27,017 bases of DNA from JAGNZR01 sp051652785. GTDB taxonomy: Bacteria; Fusobacteriota; Fusobacteriia; Fusobacteriales; Fusobacteriaceae. Positions 1-8,208 of the stretch are shown one piece after another; positions within the stretch are counted from its first letter, which is position 1; each line of letters begins with the position of its first letter. The DNA is taken from contig JBOFUX010000013.1 in NCBI GenBank assembly GCA_051652785.1, positions 1 through 27,017 on the forward strand, read 5' to 3'. Below the pieces are notes generated by a model. It saw only the letters and a list, made by a program, of their open reading frames with translations, was not told the DNA's origin and ran no database searches. Made by a program: the position numbers and the translations under genes.

Positions 1-2
1 TT

Positions 3-764
3 CAAAATAGATTGAGAGATGAATATATATCCTCAATAATAGCAACAGAGTTAAAGTTAAATGGAATACCAAATGAAAAATACATAAACGGTGTGAAAGA
101 AAAATGTTTAATTTATAGTGTTATCAATTCATCATTACACTGTAATCATATGATAAAGGATTATGATAAATTTATAGAAGTTTCAGGAAGAATGGGTAAT
201 TTAAAAAACAATAGAATTAATTTGGAAAATAATGACAAAAAATTAGATAAAAATTTTTTTATAGGTATTTTAAAGAGTGTAAAAGAAGATACTATACCCA
301 AATATGAGAAGGATTTATCAATAAAGCAGTTAAAAGAAAGAGAATTAGAAGTAAAGTATTGGACAATAGTTTACGAAAAAGAAAAAGAAGTTATAGAGGA
401 AAAAAAATGTCTAGGTTTATTGGAAAAAAATAAGGAAAACGATAGAAAAAATGCTGAAAAATTTGCAGGAAAAGAAAAATATATGCCGAAAAATCTTTAT
501 GTCATGGAATCAGTAATTAGAGGGGTTCTAGTCAAAGAATTCTGCAAATACGAGGAAAAATCAAATGCTAAAATATACACAGAAAAAGTAGAAAAACCTG
601 AAATGGATAAAAGAACTGAAAAAAAAGAAATTAAAAAAGGAATAATAAAAATAGGAAAACATGAAGAAAAAGAACTGAATTACCATTACAATGAGAATAA
701 TAAAATTATAGGTGGTGATTACCAAAGTAAAATATGGGGAATAGACTTATTTGAAAAACTATAG
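3..764 (+). CDS. Hypothetical Lys/Glu-rich protein, 5'-partial
   Basis: I do not recognise this protein. The frame has no stop back to the left edge of the window. The first possible initiator, TTG at 12, has no Shine-Dalgarno sequence before it, so the gene probably begins outside the window. From that TTG about 250 residues are visible. The N-terminal ~70 residues look globular (IATELKLNGIPNEKY, SSLHCNHMIKDYDKF). Residues ~100-145 are strongly charged and probably helical or coiled-coil (KQLKERELEVKYW, EKEKEVIEEKK). The C-terminal third is very rich in Lys and Glu. No signal peptide, membrane segment or known catalytic motif is visible. It lies 49 bp upstream of the molybdenum cluster on the same strand, but nothing in it suggests a role in molybdenum metabolism. 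Confidence 0.55.
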   Translation, partial: QNRLRDEYISSIIATELKLNGIPNEKYINGVKEKCLIYSVINSSLHCNHMIKDYDKFIEVSGRMGNLKNNRINLENNDKKLDKNFFIGILKSVKEDTIPKYEKDLSIKQLKERELEVKYWTIVYEKEKEVIEEKKCLGLLEKNKENDRKNAEKFAGKEKYMPKNLYVMESVIRGVLVKEFCKYEEKSNAKIYTEKVEKPEMDKRTEKKEIKKGIIKIGKHEEKELNYHYNENNKIIGGDYQSKIWGIDLFEKL

Positions 765-813
765 GAATATTATATCATGAAATAAAGGATAGTTTATTAT
801 ACGAGGAGTAAAA

Positions 814-1266
814 ATGGAGAAAAAAATAGAAGGAAAAATAGTCTCAATAAATATAAGTTTAAAAAAAGGTGAGGTTAAAATTCCTCAACAAAGCGCTAAA
901 TTTATAGAAAAATTTGGAATAGAAGGAGATGCTCATGGAGGAGACTGGCATAGGCAAGTTTCCCTTTTAGGTCTTGAAAGTGTAGATAAAATGAGAGGGA
1001 AAGGGATTGAGCTTACAAATGGAATATTTGCAGAAAATATAACAACAAGTGGAATATTTTTAAGTGACCTCCCAGTGGGAACAAGACTAGAGATAGGAAG
1101 CTCAATACAAGAGGTTACTCAAATTGGAAAACATTGTCACAATGATAACTGCGGAGTAAAAAAAGTAGTAGGAGATTGTGTAATGCCTCGTGAAGGAATA
1201 TTTACAAGGGTTTTAAAAAGCGGAGAAGCAAAAATAGGTGATAGTATAAAAATATTAGACAAATAA
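814..1266 (+). CDS. MOSC domain-containing protein
   Basis: A 150-residue stand-alone MOSC domain. This beta-strand-rich family is related to the C-terminus of molybdenum-cofactor sulfurase and is thought to handle sulfur or the cofactor for molybdoenzymes. Visible family marks are GDAHGGDWHRQVSLL (residues ~38-52), GIFAENITTSG (~70-80) and the invariant-type cysteine C122 in DCVMPREGIF. Extra cysteines and histidines (KHCHNDNCG, ~107-114) lie just before it. A good ribosome site, GAGGAG, sits 5 bp before the ATG. A weak -35/-10 pair (TTGAAA at 751, TATCAT at 773, 16 bp apart) is the only promoter candidate upstream. The gene heads a same-strand series with yqeB, the yqeC-mocA fusion and modBA, which supports a role in maturing a molybdenum hydroxylase. 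The exact substrate is unknown. Confidence 0.9.
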   Translation: MEKKIEGKIVSINISLKKGEVKIPQQSAKFIEKFGIEGDAHGGDWHRQVSLLGLESVDKMRGKGIELTNGIFAENITTSGIFLSDLPVGTRLEIGSSIQEVTQIGKHCHNDNCGVKKVVGDCVMPREGIFTRVLKSGEAKIGDSIKILDK

Positions 1267-1298
1267 TATTATAGATTAAGTTTAAAAGGAGAACTTTT

Positions 1299-2228
1299 AT
1301 GAGAAACTTAATAATTATAAGAGGTGGAGGAGACTTAGCCTCTGGAGTAATTCAAAAGATTTGGAGAAGTGGTTTTAATATATTAGTGTTAGAAACAGAA
1401 AAACCAAGTTTTATTCGTAGAACAGTTTCTTACGCATCTGCAATGTTTAGTGAAAATTTTCATTTTACTTTAGAAGGAGCGACTTCTAGATATTTAGGTT
1501 CCTTAGACAATATAAATAAAGAGATAAATAAAGAGATAAATAAAGAGATAAATAAAGAGTTTCAAGAAGTGGAGAAATTAAAAAAAATAGATAAAATACT
1601 AGAAAAGATAGAAAAAAGTATAATTGTAGGAGAAATCCCTATTATAGCAGATTCTAATTTAGAAATTTTAGAAATTATTAAAAAAGATAAAAAGAAAAGA
1701 TTTACAGTGGAAGCTTTAGTAGATGCAATTATTGCTAAAAAGAATTTAGGAATGAAAAAAGATTTAGCACCAATAACCATAGGATTAGGACCTGGATTTA
1801 ATGCAGGAATTCATGTGGATTTAGTTATAGAAACCATGAGAGGTCATGACTTAGGAAGATTAATTTTTAGTGGGACAGCAGAACCTAATACAGGAGTTCC
1901 AGGAATGATAGGCGGAGAGTCTAAATTAAGAGTAATATATGCACCTTGTGGAGGAAATGTAGAAATAATAAAAGATATAGGTTCTATAGTCAAAGAAGGT
2001 GACATAGTAGCTAAAGTTGGAGTGGCGAGTGTTAAAGCAACTATTGCTGGATTAGTAAGAGGAGCAATAAGAGAGGGATATTTAGCTCATAAAGGAATGA
2101 AAATTGGAGATATAGACCCTAGAGTGGAAGAATATAAAAATGCTTATACTATTTCAGATAAAGCAAGAGCCTTAGGAGGCGGAGTTTTAGAGGGAATATT
2201 ATATCTTAAAAATAAACAAGAGAGGTAA
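1299..2228 (+). CDS. yqeB: YqeB family selenium-dependent molybdenum hydroxylase maturation protein
   Basis: A 309-residue protein of the YqeB (EF2563) family. This family co-occurs with SelD-dependent molybdenum hydroxylases such as xanthine dehydrogenase and is thought to act in installing the labile selenium cofactor; its biochemistry is not settled. Visible marks are the N-terminal nucleotide-binding-like strand RNLIIIRGGGDLASGVIQK, the segment LVLETEKPSFIRRTVSYASA, and the conserved C-terminal half with ITIGLGPGFNAGIHVDLVIE and TMRGHDLGRLIFSG. Residues 72-87 are four perfect INKE repeats inserted between the two halves, encoded by a 12-bp tandem repeat. They probably form a tolerated charged linker. 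The start is ATG with AAAAGGAGA 9-10 bp upstream. It sits 32 bp after the MOSC gene and 4 bp before the yqeC-mocA start, so translational coupling is likely. Confidence 0.88.
   Translation: MRNLIIIRGGGDLASGVIQKIWRSGFNILVLETEKPSFIRRTVSYASAMFSENFHFTLEGATSRYLGSLDNINKEINKEINKEINKEFQEVEKLKKIDKILEKIEKSIIVGEIPIIADSNLEILEIIKKDKKKRFTVEALVDAIIAKKNLGMKKDLAPITIGLGPGFNAGIHVDLVIETMRGHDLGRLIFSGTAEPNTGVPGMIGGESKLRVIYAPCGGNVEIIKDIGSIVKEGDIVAKVGVASVKATIAGLVRGAIREGYLAHKGMKIGDIDPRVEEYKNAYTISDKARALGGGVLEGILYLKNKQER
1512..1559 (+). repeat. 12-bp tandem repeat, four perfect copies, inside yqeB
   Basis: The unit ATAAATAAAGAG occurs four times head to tail with no mismatch and encodes INKE four times. Because 12 is a multiple of 3, copy-number change by slippage would keep the frame. 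The unit also begins just after a similar ACAATATAAATAAA context, consistent with local expansion. Confidence 0.97.
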
Positions 2229-2232
2229 AACT

Positions 2233-3552
2233 TTGAATATTAGTCAGTGTTTTAATATAAAAAAAGGAGATATTATAACAGTTACTGGGGGAGGTGGAAA
2301 GACCTCTCTTATTTTTCATTTAGCTAGAGAATTAAGTAAATGTTCAAAAGTGTTAATTACAACAACAACTAAAATGTACGAACCACAAGAGTTTCAATAT
2401 GAAGAACTTATCCTAGTTAGGGGAAAAACTCTAAAGGGCAGTAATAAGAATATTTTTATTTTAGGAGACAGAATAGATATTAAAACTGGGAAATTAATAG
2501 GAATTTGTGATAAAATAATAAAAGAGTATAAAGAAAAATATGATTATATTCTTATAGAGGGTGACGGTTCTAATGGAAAACCTCTAAAATATTGGAATGA
2601 ATATGAGCCAGTAATTAGCAAGTTTTCAACTAAAGTTATAGGTGTTACTAATTTAGATGCCTTAGGTAAAGAAATTTCAGGAGTTACCCATAGATATTCA
2701 AAACTATGTGAGCAACATAAGTGGTCTGAGAATAATAAAATAGATTTAGAAAAATTTGGTCATTATCTTTTAAAAGGTGATTTTTTTAGAGTGTTTGATT
2801 TTGTAAAAAATAAAAATAATATGGAAAAAATATTTTTTATAAATGGAGTTGAAGGACTAGATAAATTAAATCTTGCCTTGGAGTTAGGGAATTTTTTAAG
2901 AGAAAATAACTGTGAAGAAAAAATAGTAATAGGAAGTTTTATAGAAAAAGAATGTTATTCTTATAAAAAAATAGTTTCTACTCTCTTAGCATCAGGTTTT
3001 TCAAAAAGATTTGGTGAAGATAAACTTCTTTTTAAATATGAAAATAAAACTTTATTAGAAAAAAGTTTGGAAAATATAGATGAAATTAGTTTTTTAAAAA
3101 AACAAGTTGTAATACGTGAAGATAAGAAAGAGTTAAAATTTATAAAGGATTTAGAAGGAAAAATTAAATGGAAGATTTTAATAAATAGCGAAGCACAATT
3201 AGGGCAAAGTAGCAGTGTAAAACTAGGAGTAAAAAATCTAAATAAAGATGAAAGTATTATGTTTTTCACAGGAGACCAACCTTTTTTAAATAAAGAAACT
3301 ATTTTAAAAATTATAAAATCTTATTTAAAAGAGGAGAAAATTATAATTCCATATGTGGAAAATGAAAGTTTTTCTCCAAATATATTCCTACCAGAATACA
3401 AAGATAGATTAGAAAAAATTTGTGGAGATAAAGGTGGTAAATCTATTTTAAATGAAAATGACAAAATTAATAAAATGATGTTTAAAGATAAAATTATTTT
3501 TTTTGATATAGACACACAAAAAGATGTAGAAGTAATAAAAAAAGTGAAATAA
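2233..3552 (+). CDS. YqeC-MocA fusion: selenium cofactor biosynthesis GTPase-like domain plus molybdopterin nucleotidyltransferase domain
   Basis: A 439-residue protein with two modules that are often separate genes. Residues ~1-235 match YqeC (putative selenium-dependent hydroxylase accessory protein): a P-loop in TVTGGGGKTSLIFHLA (~16-31), TTTTKMYEP (~45-53) and IEGDGSNGKPLK (~108-119). Residues ~248-439 are a MobA/MocA-like nucleotidyltransferase: LLASGFSKRFGEDKLL corresponds to the LAAGxSxRMGxxKLL nucleotide loop, SSSVKLGV to the substrate loop, and FTGDQPFLNKETI to the metal-binding region. MocA-type enzymes convert molybdopterin to the CMP form (MCD) used by hydroxylases. The start is TTG with GAGAGG 7 bp upstream; no ATG gives a full N-terminus. 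It follows yqeB by 4 bp. Nucleotide specificity (CTP or GTP) cannot be read from the sequence. Confidence 0.85.
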   Translation: MNISQCFNIKKGDIITVTGGGGKTSLIFHLARELSKCSKVLITTTTKMYEPQEFQYEELILVRGKTLKGSNKNIFILGDRIDIKTGKLIGICDKIIKEYKEKYDYILIEGDGSNGKPLKYWNEYEPVISKFSTKVIGVTNLDALGKEISGVTHRYSKLCEQHKWSENNKIDLEKFGHYLLKGDFFRVFDFVKNKNNMEKIFFINGVEGLDKLNLALELGNFLRENNCEEKIVIGSFIEKECYSYKKIVSTLLASGFSKRFGEDKLLFKYENKTLLEKSLENIDEISFLKKQVVIREDKKELKFIKDLEGKIKWKILINSEAQLGQSSSVKLGVKNLNKDESIMFFTGDQPFLNKETILKIIKSYLKEEKIIIPYVENESFSPNIFLPEYKDRLEKICGDKGGKSILNENDKINKMMFKDKIIFFDIDTQKDVEVIKKVK

Positions 3553-3594
3553 TAAAAAATAAATAAAATAAAAAATGAAATTGAGGTGAAAACA

Positions 3595-4248
3595 GTGGTT
3601 GATGCATTATTAATTTCTTTTAAAGTTGTAACAGTATCCATAGTAATTTCATTTATAACAGGATTATTATTTGCATGGAGAGTCTCTTGTAAGTTTGGAA
3701 AATTAGAGAAAATCTTAGAGTGGCTAGGACTTATTCCAATGTTTTTTCCTCCTTCAGCAATAGGATATTTTGCACTTTTATCCCTTGGAAGAAATAGTTT
3801 TATAGGGAAAATATTATATGAAAAATTTAACTATCGCTTTGTTTTTACATGGGAGGCTGGGGTAATTGTGACCTCAATTGTTATTTTTCCAATTATGTAT
3901 AAAAGTTTTAAAAATGGATTTACTCAAATACCTGTTGAATTAAAAGAAGTAGCTAATGAGCTAGGGATAAGTAAGATACAAAGATTAAAATATGTTGAGT
4001 TACCTATGATTAAAAAAAATATATTTTCAGGTTTGATTTTAGGATTTGGGCGAGGGTTTGGAGAGTTTGGAGCGACAGTAATGGTCATGGGAAATATTCC
4101 AGGAAAAACCCAAACTGTCCCTATGGCACTGTATTCTTCTGTGGAAAGTGGTGATTATAGCGAAGCGAATAAAATATTTATAGTGATTATTTTAATTAGT
4201 GGAGTAGTGGTGACTTTGTATAATTATTTATTAAAAAAGGAATGGTAG
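3595..4248 (+). CDS. modB: Molybdate ABC transporter permease
   Basis: The inner-membrane channel subunit of the molybdate importer, about 217 residues. Several hydrophobic segments are present, and the cytoplasmic EAA loop is visible in ELKEVANELGISKIQRLKY (~120-140), where the permease contacts the ATPase. The family-typical GFGRGFGEFGATVMVMGN and TVPMALYSSVESGDY follow. A longer reading from GTG at 3586 is open, but its start codon overlaps the ribosome site GAGGTG (3583-3588). GTG at 3595 is correctly spaced from that site, so I choose 3595. It is followed 3 bp later by modA. The matching ATPase gene modC is neither upstream nor downstream here, which is unusual for this operon. Tungstate or sulfate as substrate is possible, but the molybdenum neighbours favour molybdate. 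Confidence 0.9.
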   Translation: MVDALLISFKVVTVSIVISFITGLLFAWRVSCKFGKLEKILEWLGLIPMFFPPSAIGYFALLSLGRNSFIGKILYEKFNYRFVFTWEAGVIVTSIVIFPIMYKSFKNGFTQIPVELKEVANELGISKIQRLKYVELPMIKKNIFSGLILGFGRGFGEFGATVMVMGNIPGKTQTVPMALYSSVESGDYSEANKIFIVIILISGVVVTLYNYLLKKEW

Positions 4249-4251
4249 GTA

Positions 4252-5001
4252 ATGAGAAATAAAAATAAAATATTTTTAATATTGCTAATTTTAAATATGT
4301 TTTTTTATTTAAATAGTTATTCAAATGAAATAAAACTTTCTGTAACCGCAAGTATGGAAGGAGTATTAAAAGAAATTATTACAGAATATAAAAAAAATAA
4401 TAAAGTAGAAATTTTTGTTAATGTTTCAGGATCAGGAGTATTAAGACAGCAAATAGAAAATGGTGCAAAGGTAGATATTGTATTCTTTGCAGACACTGAT
4501 AATTTAGAGAGATTAAAAGATAAAAATCTTATAGAAAATCTTCAAGAAAATATTGTGATTTACAACACTCTTGTCCTTGCTGGAAAAAAAGATATAAAAT
4601 CATTAGAGGAAATAAAGGGGAAACAACTGGGAATTGCTAACCTTAAAAGTGCACCAGTAGGTCGTTATTCTGTAGAATATTTAAAAAAATCAGGTTATTT
4701 TAATATGTTAAAAAAAAATATTGTTTATGGAAAAGATGTTAGGAGTATAAGTAATTATTTGCAGCTAGGAGAGATAGAATATGGTTTTATTTATAAAACT
4801 GAGTTAGGAAGATTAAAAGGGATAAAAGAGATATATCCTTTAAATAAACTTTATGGAACAGAGGCTAAGTATTCTTTTGGAGTGCTAAAAGGGAGAGGAA
4901 GTAAAGAAGTTTTAAAATTTTATGATTATTTAAAAAATGAAAGAGTTATAAATATATTGAAAAAGACAGGTTATCAAGTGAAGAAAGTTAAAATAAATTA
5001 A
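4252..5001 (+). CDS. modA: Molybdate ABC transporter substrate-binding protein
   Basis: A 249-residue periplasmic oxyanion-binding protein. The N-terminus has basic residues then a hydrophobic core (FLILLILNMFFYL), a classic signal peptide likely cut near residue 25. No lipobox cysteine is seen, so it should be soluble in the periplasm. Family marks are LSVTASMEGVLKEI (the first oxyanion-binding serine region), NVSGSGVLRQQIENGAKVDIVFFAD, a central GKQLGIANLKSAPVGRYSVE that carries the second ligand region, and YGKDVRSISNYLQLGEIEYGF. It starts 3 bp after modB with GGTAGGT just before the ATG, so the two are co-translated. It is the last gene before an intrinsic terminator. Confidence 0.92.
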   Translation: MRNKNKIFLILLILNMFFYLNSYSNEIKLSVTASMEGVLKEIITEYKKNNKVEIFVNVSGSGVLRQQIENGAKVDIVFFADTDNLERLKDKNLIENLQENIVIYNTLVLAGKKDIKSLEEIKGKQLGIANLKSAPVGRYSVEYLKKSGYFNMLKKNIVYGKDVRSISNYLQLGEIEYGFIYKTELGRLKGIKEIYPLNKLYGTEAKYSFGVLKGRGSKEVLKFYDYLKNERVINILKKTGYQVKKVKIN

Positions 5002-5129
5002 AAAAATAAAAATAAGAATAAAAGTGTATTGTTTTTTTTTAAATAAAATGGGATAATAAAAATAAGACAATTGTTATATTTTTAAAATTGGACTAAATTT
5101 AAGGAAAGCAAAAATAAAATAATCATTAA

Positions 5130-5166
5130 CTCTCTAATATTTTTTTAGAGAGAATTTTTATTTTTT
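5130..5166 (+). terminator. Intrinsic terminator after the molybdenum cluster
   Basis: The 8-bp stem CTCTCTAA/TTAGAGAG (5130-5137 with 5145-5152) has a 7-nt T-rich loop and is followed by AATTTTTATTTTTT. It separates modA from mfd. The rest of the 200-bp gap (5002-5204) is AT-rich with no ORF and no promoter I can call confidently. Confidence 0.8.
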
Positions 5167-5204
5167 AATAATGCTGTAAAGATAGATTATATTAGGGGGA
5201 AAAG

Positions 5205-8186
5205 ATGTTTGAAAAAGTAAAAATAGAAAGTGATATTTTATACAGAGGTGAAATCCCCTTCTTATTAAAAAAATCAAAAAAAAATATAGTTTATCTATGT
5301 TCGTCAAAAAAAAATATGAACGACTATTATTGGATACTAAAAGATTTCTATAAAGGGAAAATTATAAAATCTTATGATGGAACAGACGAGGATTATATTA
5401 ATTTTAATTATTCAATAATAGACTCTATAAATAAAAATGAAAAATTTATAGTTCTTGTAACTCTTGAGTTTTTTTTAAAAGAGTTTAAATATTTTGGTAA
5501 TAGAGTTTTATTGGAAAAAGAAAAAAAAATAGATTTAAAAAATTTAATAATTAAATTTGAAGAAAATGGTTATGAAAGAAATTATCTTATTGAAAAAAGA
5601 ATGGATTTTTCTTTACGGGGAAATATTTTAGACTTTTTTCCTATAAATGGAGAATATCCAATTCGAGTAGAACTTTATGATGAAGTAGTAGAAAGACTTG
5701 GATACTTCGATATTGAAACTCAAAAAACTCTTGAAAAAAAAGAAAAAATTGATATGTATATTGACAGTAATAAAAAAGAAATTTCTAATTTTATGGAAAT
5801 TTTTAAAGATATAAAAAAATCTAGTTTTCCTATTTGTTATATGGAGAATAAAGAGATATTAGAGTATAAATTAGAAAAAATAATATTTGATGCTAATAAA
5901 AATCAAGATATGATTAAAAATCAGTTTTTATTGGGAACTCAAAATTTTATTAAAATAAATCATAAAAGATTTATAGAAGAAGAAATAGTTAAGTATAAAA
6001 ATTATGAAAGTTTAAAAGATATCTCAAAAGAAAAAGAAATAATAATTTATAGTGATGAAGAAAAAAGATATACTGAGATATTTAAAAATTATTCTAATAT
6101 AAAAATAAATAAATATCCGCTTTACGAAGGATTTGAAAACAATTCAATTTTATATTTAAGTGATAGAGAGTTAAAAGGTGTAAGAGTTAGAAGAGAGAAA
6201 AAACAAAAGATGGTAATAAAACATCACGATATGTCTCAAATAAAAGAAGGGGACTATATAATTCATGAAAATTTTGGTGTAGGAATATATATAGGACTGA
6301 AATTAATAAATGATGATGAATATTTAATTGTTAAATATGCTGATGAAGATAGGTTATATGTTCCCATGGGTAACCTAGATAGAATAGAGCGGTTTCAAGT
6401 GGAACCTGGAAATGAACCAGAAATATATAGAATTGGAAGAAAAGGGTTTAAGAAAAAAAGAGAAAAATTAAAAGAAGATATGCTGAAATTTGCTAAAGAA
6501 ATTGTAGAAATACAATCTAAAAGACTGTTAAATAAGGGATTTACTTTTAGTAGAGACACTCTTTGGCAGGAAGAGTTTGAAGATGGTTTTCCTTATACAT
6601 TAACAAAAGACCAAAGTAAAGCGATAGATGATGTAAAAAGAGATATGGAAAATAGTAAAGTCATGGATAGAATTATTTGTGGAGATGTAGGATGTGGAAA
6701 AACAGAAGTAGCAATAAGAGCAGCTTTTAAAGCTATTCAAGATGGAAAGCAAGTTGTCTTAATGGTTCCAACTACTATATTAGCTCAGCAACACTACGAA
6801 CGATTTAAAGAAAGATTTAAAAATTTTCCTTTTGTTGTTGAGATATTAAGCAGACTTAAAAGTGATAAAGAACAGAAAGAATGTATAAACAAGATAGGAA
6901 AAGGTGGAGTTGATATTATAATTGGAACTCATAAAATAATATCTAAAGATATTATTTTTAATGATTTAGGGTTAGTCATTATAGATGAAGAACAAAAATT
7001 TGGAGTCAAAGCAAAAGAAAGATTAAAGTATTTACAAAATAATGTGGATATGCTAACTCTTACAGCTACCCCTATTCCTAGAACATTAAATTTAGCATTA
7101 TTAGGTATAAGAGATATATCTATAATAGAAAGTTTGCCAGAAAATAGAATTCCTATTCAAGATTTATTTATAGAAAATGATAAAGAAGAGATAAGAATTG
7201 CTATAATGAAAGAATTTTCAAGAGAGGGACAAACTTTTTATATATATAATTCAGTAAAAAATATAGAGCGAAAACTAAAAGAATTGCGAGAAATTGTTCC
7301 ATCATTTATAAAAATATCATCAATTCATGGACAAATGCTTCCAAATGATATAAGAGATAGATTACATGATTTTGAAAACGGAGAAATAGATGTTCTCCTT
7401 TCTACAACAATTATTGAAAATGGAATAGATGTGGAGAATGCTAATACTATAATAATAGAAGGAATAGAAAAATTAGGACTTTCTCAAATGTATCAGCTAA
7501 GAGGCAGAATAGGACGAGGTTCAGAAAGAGGTTATTGCTATATTTTAGTTGATAATGAAAAATCATTAAAGGCTAAATCTAAAATGAGAGAAGAATCACT
7601 GAGGCAACTTTCAGATTTAGGGAAAGGAACTGGTTTTCATCTTTCATTGGAAGATATGAGAATAAGAGGAGCTGGAGAAGTTTTAGGAGATAAACAACAT
7701 GGTGCTTTAGAAATTTTAGGATACAGTTTATATCTAAAATTAATACAAGAAGAAGTTCGAAAATTGAAGGGGGAGTATATTGAAAAAATAGAAGGTTTTG
7801 AGTTAAAACTTTTAATATCTGGATATATACCTGATTATTATATTGCTAAAGAAGAAAAAATAGTAATTTATAAAAGAGTTTCAGAAATGTCAAAAGTTCA
7901 AGAAATTTTAGATTTAAAAGAAGAGTTAAAAGATCGATTTGGGAAACTCCCCCTAGAAGCCATCTCATATTTAAGAGGGGAAAAGATAAAAATATTAGCT
8001 ATGTCAAAAAAAATAATATCTGTAGTTGAAAAAGAAAACTCTTCTAATTTTAAATTTTATAAAGATGATATTATTCTTGAAAAAATTATGAAATTATTAG
8101 AAAATGGAAAAGCCAAATATTTAAAAAAAGAAGGAATATTATGTTTTAATGGAACAATAGAAGAATTTTTAGCTTATTATTTATAA
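5205..8186 (+). CDS. mfd: Transcription-repair coupling factor
   Basis: Mfd displaces RNA polymerase stalled at DNA lesions and recruits UvrA. Domains in order: a UvrB-like N-terminal part (~1-190, with SLRGNILDFFPINGEYPIRVE), a linker, the CarD-like RNA-polymerase interaction domain (~345-395, GDYIIHENFGVGIYIG and ADEDRLYVPMGNLDRIERF), then a RecG-like translocase. The translocase has Walker A GDVGCGKTEVA (~494-504), the DEEQ box in IIDEEQKFGVKAKERL, TLTATPIPRTLNLALLG, and the TRG-type QLRGRIGRGSERGYCY. A C-terminal TRCF domain follows. It has 993 residues against roughly 1150 in E. coli and Firmicutes; the shortfall is in the N-terminal UvrB-like region. The ATG has AGGGGGAA upstream. It begins an apparent operon with mazG 22 bp downstream. 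Confidence 0.96.
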   Translation: MFEKVKIESDILYRGEIPFLLKKSKKNIVYLCSSKKNMNDYYWILKDFYKGKIIKSYDGTDEDYINFNYSIIDSINKNEKFIVLVTLEFFLKEFKYFGNRVLLEKEKKIDLKNLIIKFEENGYERNYLIEKRMDFSLRGNILDFFPINGEYPIRVELYDEVVERLGYFDIETQKTLEKKEKIDMYIDSNKKEISNFMEIFKDIKKSSFPICYMENKEILEYKLEKIIFDANKNQDMIKNQFLLGTQNFIKINHKRFIEEEIVKYKNYESLKDISKEKEIIIYSDEEKRYTEIFKNYSNIKINKYPLYEGFENNSILYLSDRELKGVRVRREKKQKMVIKHHDMSQIKEGDYIIHENFGVGIYIGLKLINDDEYLIVKYADEDRLYVPMGNLDRIERFQVEPGNEPEIYRIGRKGFKKKREKLKEDMLKFAKEIVEIQSKRLLNKGFTFSRDTLWQEEFEDGFPYTLTKDQSKAIDDVKRDMENSKVMDRIICGDVGCGKTEVAIRAAFKAIQDGKQVVLMVPTTILAQQHYERFKERFKNFPFVVEILSRLKSDKEQKECINKIGKGGVDIIIGTHKIISKDIIFNDLGLVIIDEEQKFGVKAKERLKYLQNNVDMLTLTATPIPRTLNLALLGIRDISIIESLPENRIPIQDLFIENDKEEIRIAIMKEFSREGQTFYIYNSVKNIERKLKELREIVPSFIKISSIHGQMLPNDIRDRLHDFENGEIDVLLSTTIIENGIDVENANTIIIEGIEKLGLSQMYQLRGRIGRGSERGYCYILVDNEKSLKAKSKMREESLRQLSDLGKGTGFHLSLEDMRIRGAGEVLGDKQHGALEILGYSLYLKLIQEEVRKLKGEYIEKIEGFELKLLISGYIPDYYIAKEEKIVIYKRVSEMSKVQEILDLKEELKDRFGKLPLEAISYLRGEKIKILAMSKKIISVVEKENSSNFKFYKDDIILEKIMKLLENGKAKYLKKEGILCFNGTIEEFLAYYL

Positions 8187-8208
8187 AATTAAAAAATTGG
8201 GAGGGAAA

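Noticed and set aside
1512..1559. Short regular repeats as a possible CRISPR array
   Set aside because: The units are 12 bp, directly adjacent with no spacers, and in frame inside yqeB. This is a coding tandem repeat.
2961..3641. Long open frames on the minus strand opposite yqeC-mocA and the start of modB
   Set aside because: They have no ribosome sites, are rich in Phe/Ser/Leu as expected from antisense of AT-rich coding sequence, and lie wholly over well-supported plus-strand genes.
5026..5041. Run of T residues after modA as a terminator
   Set aside because: No hairpin precedes it. The real terminator is the stem at 5130-5152.
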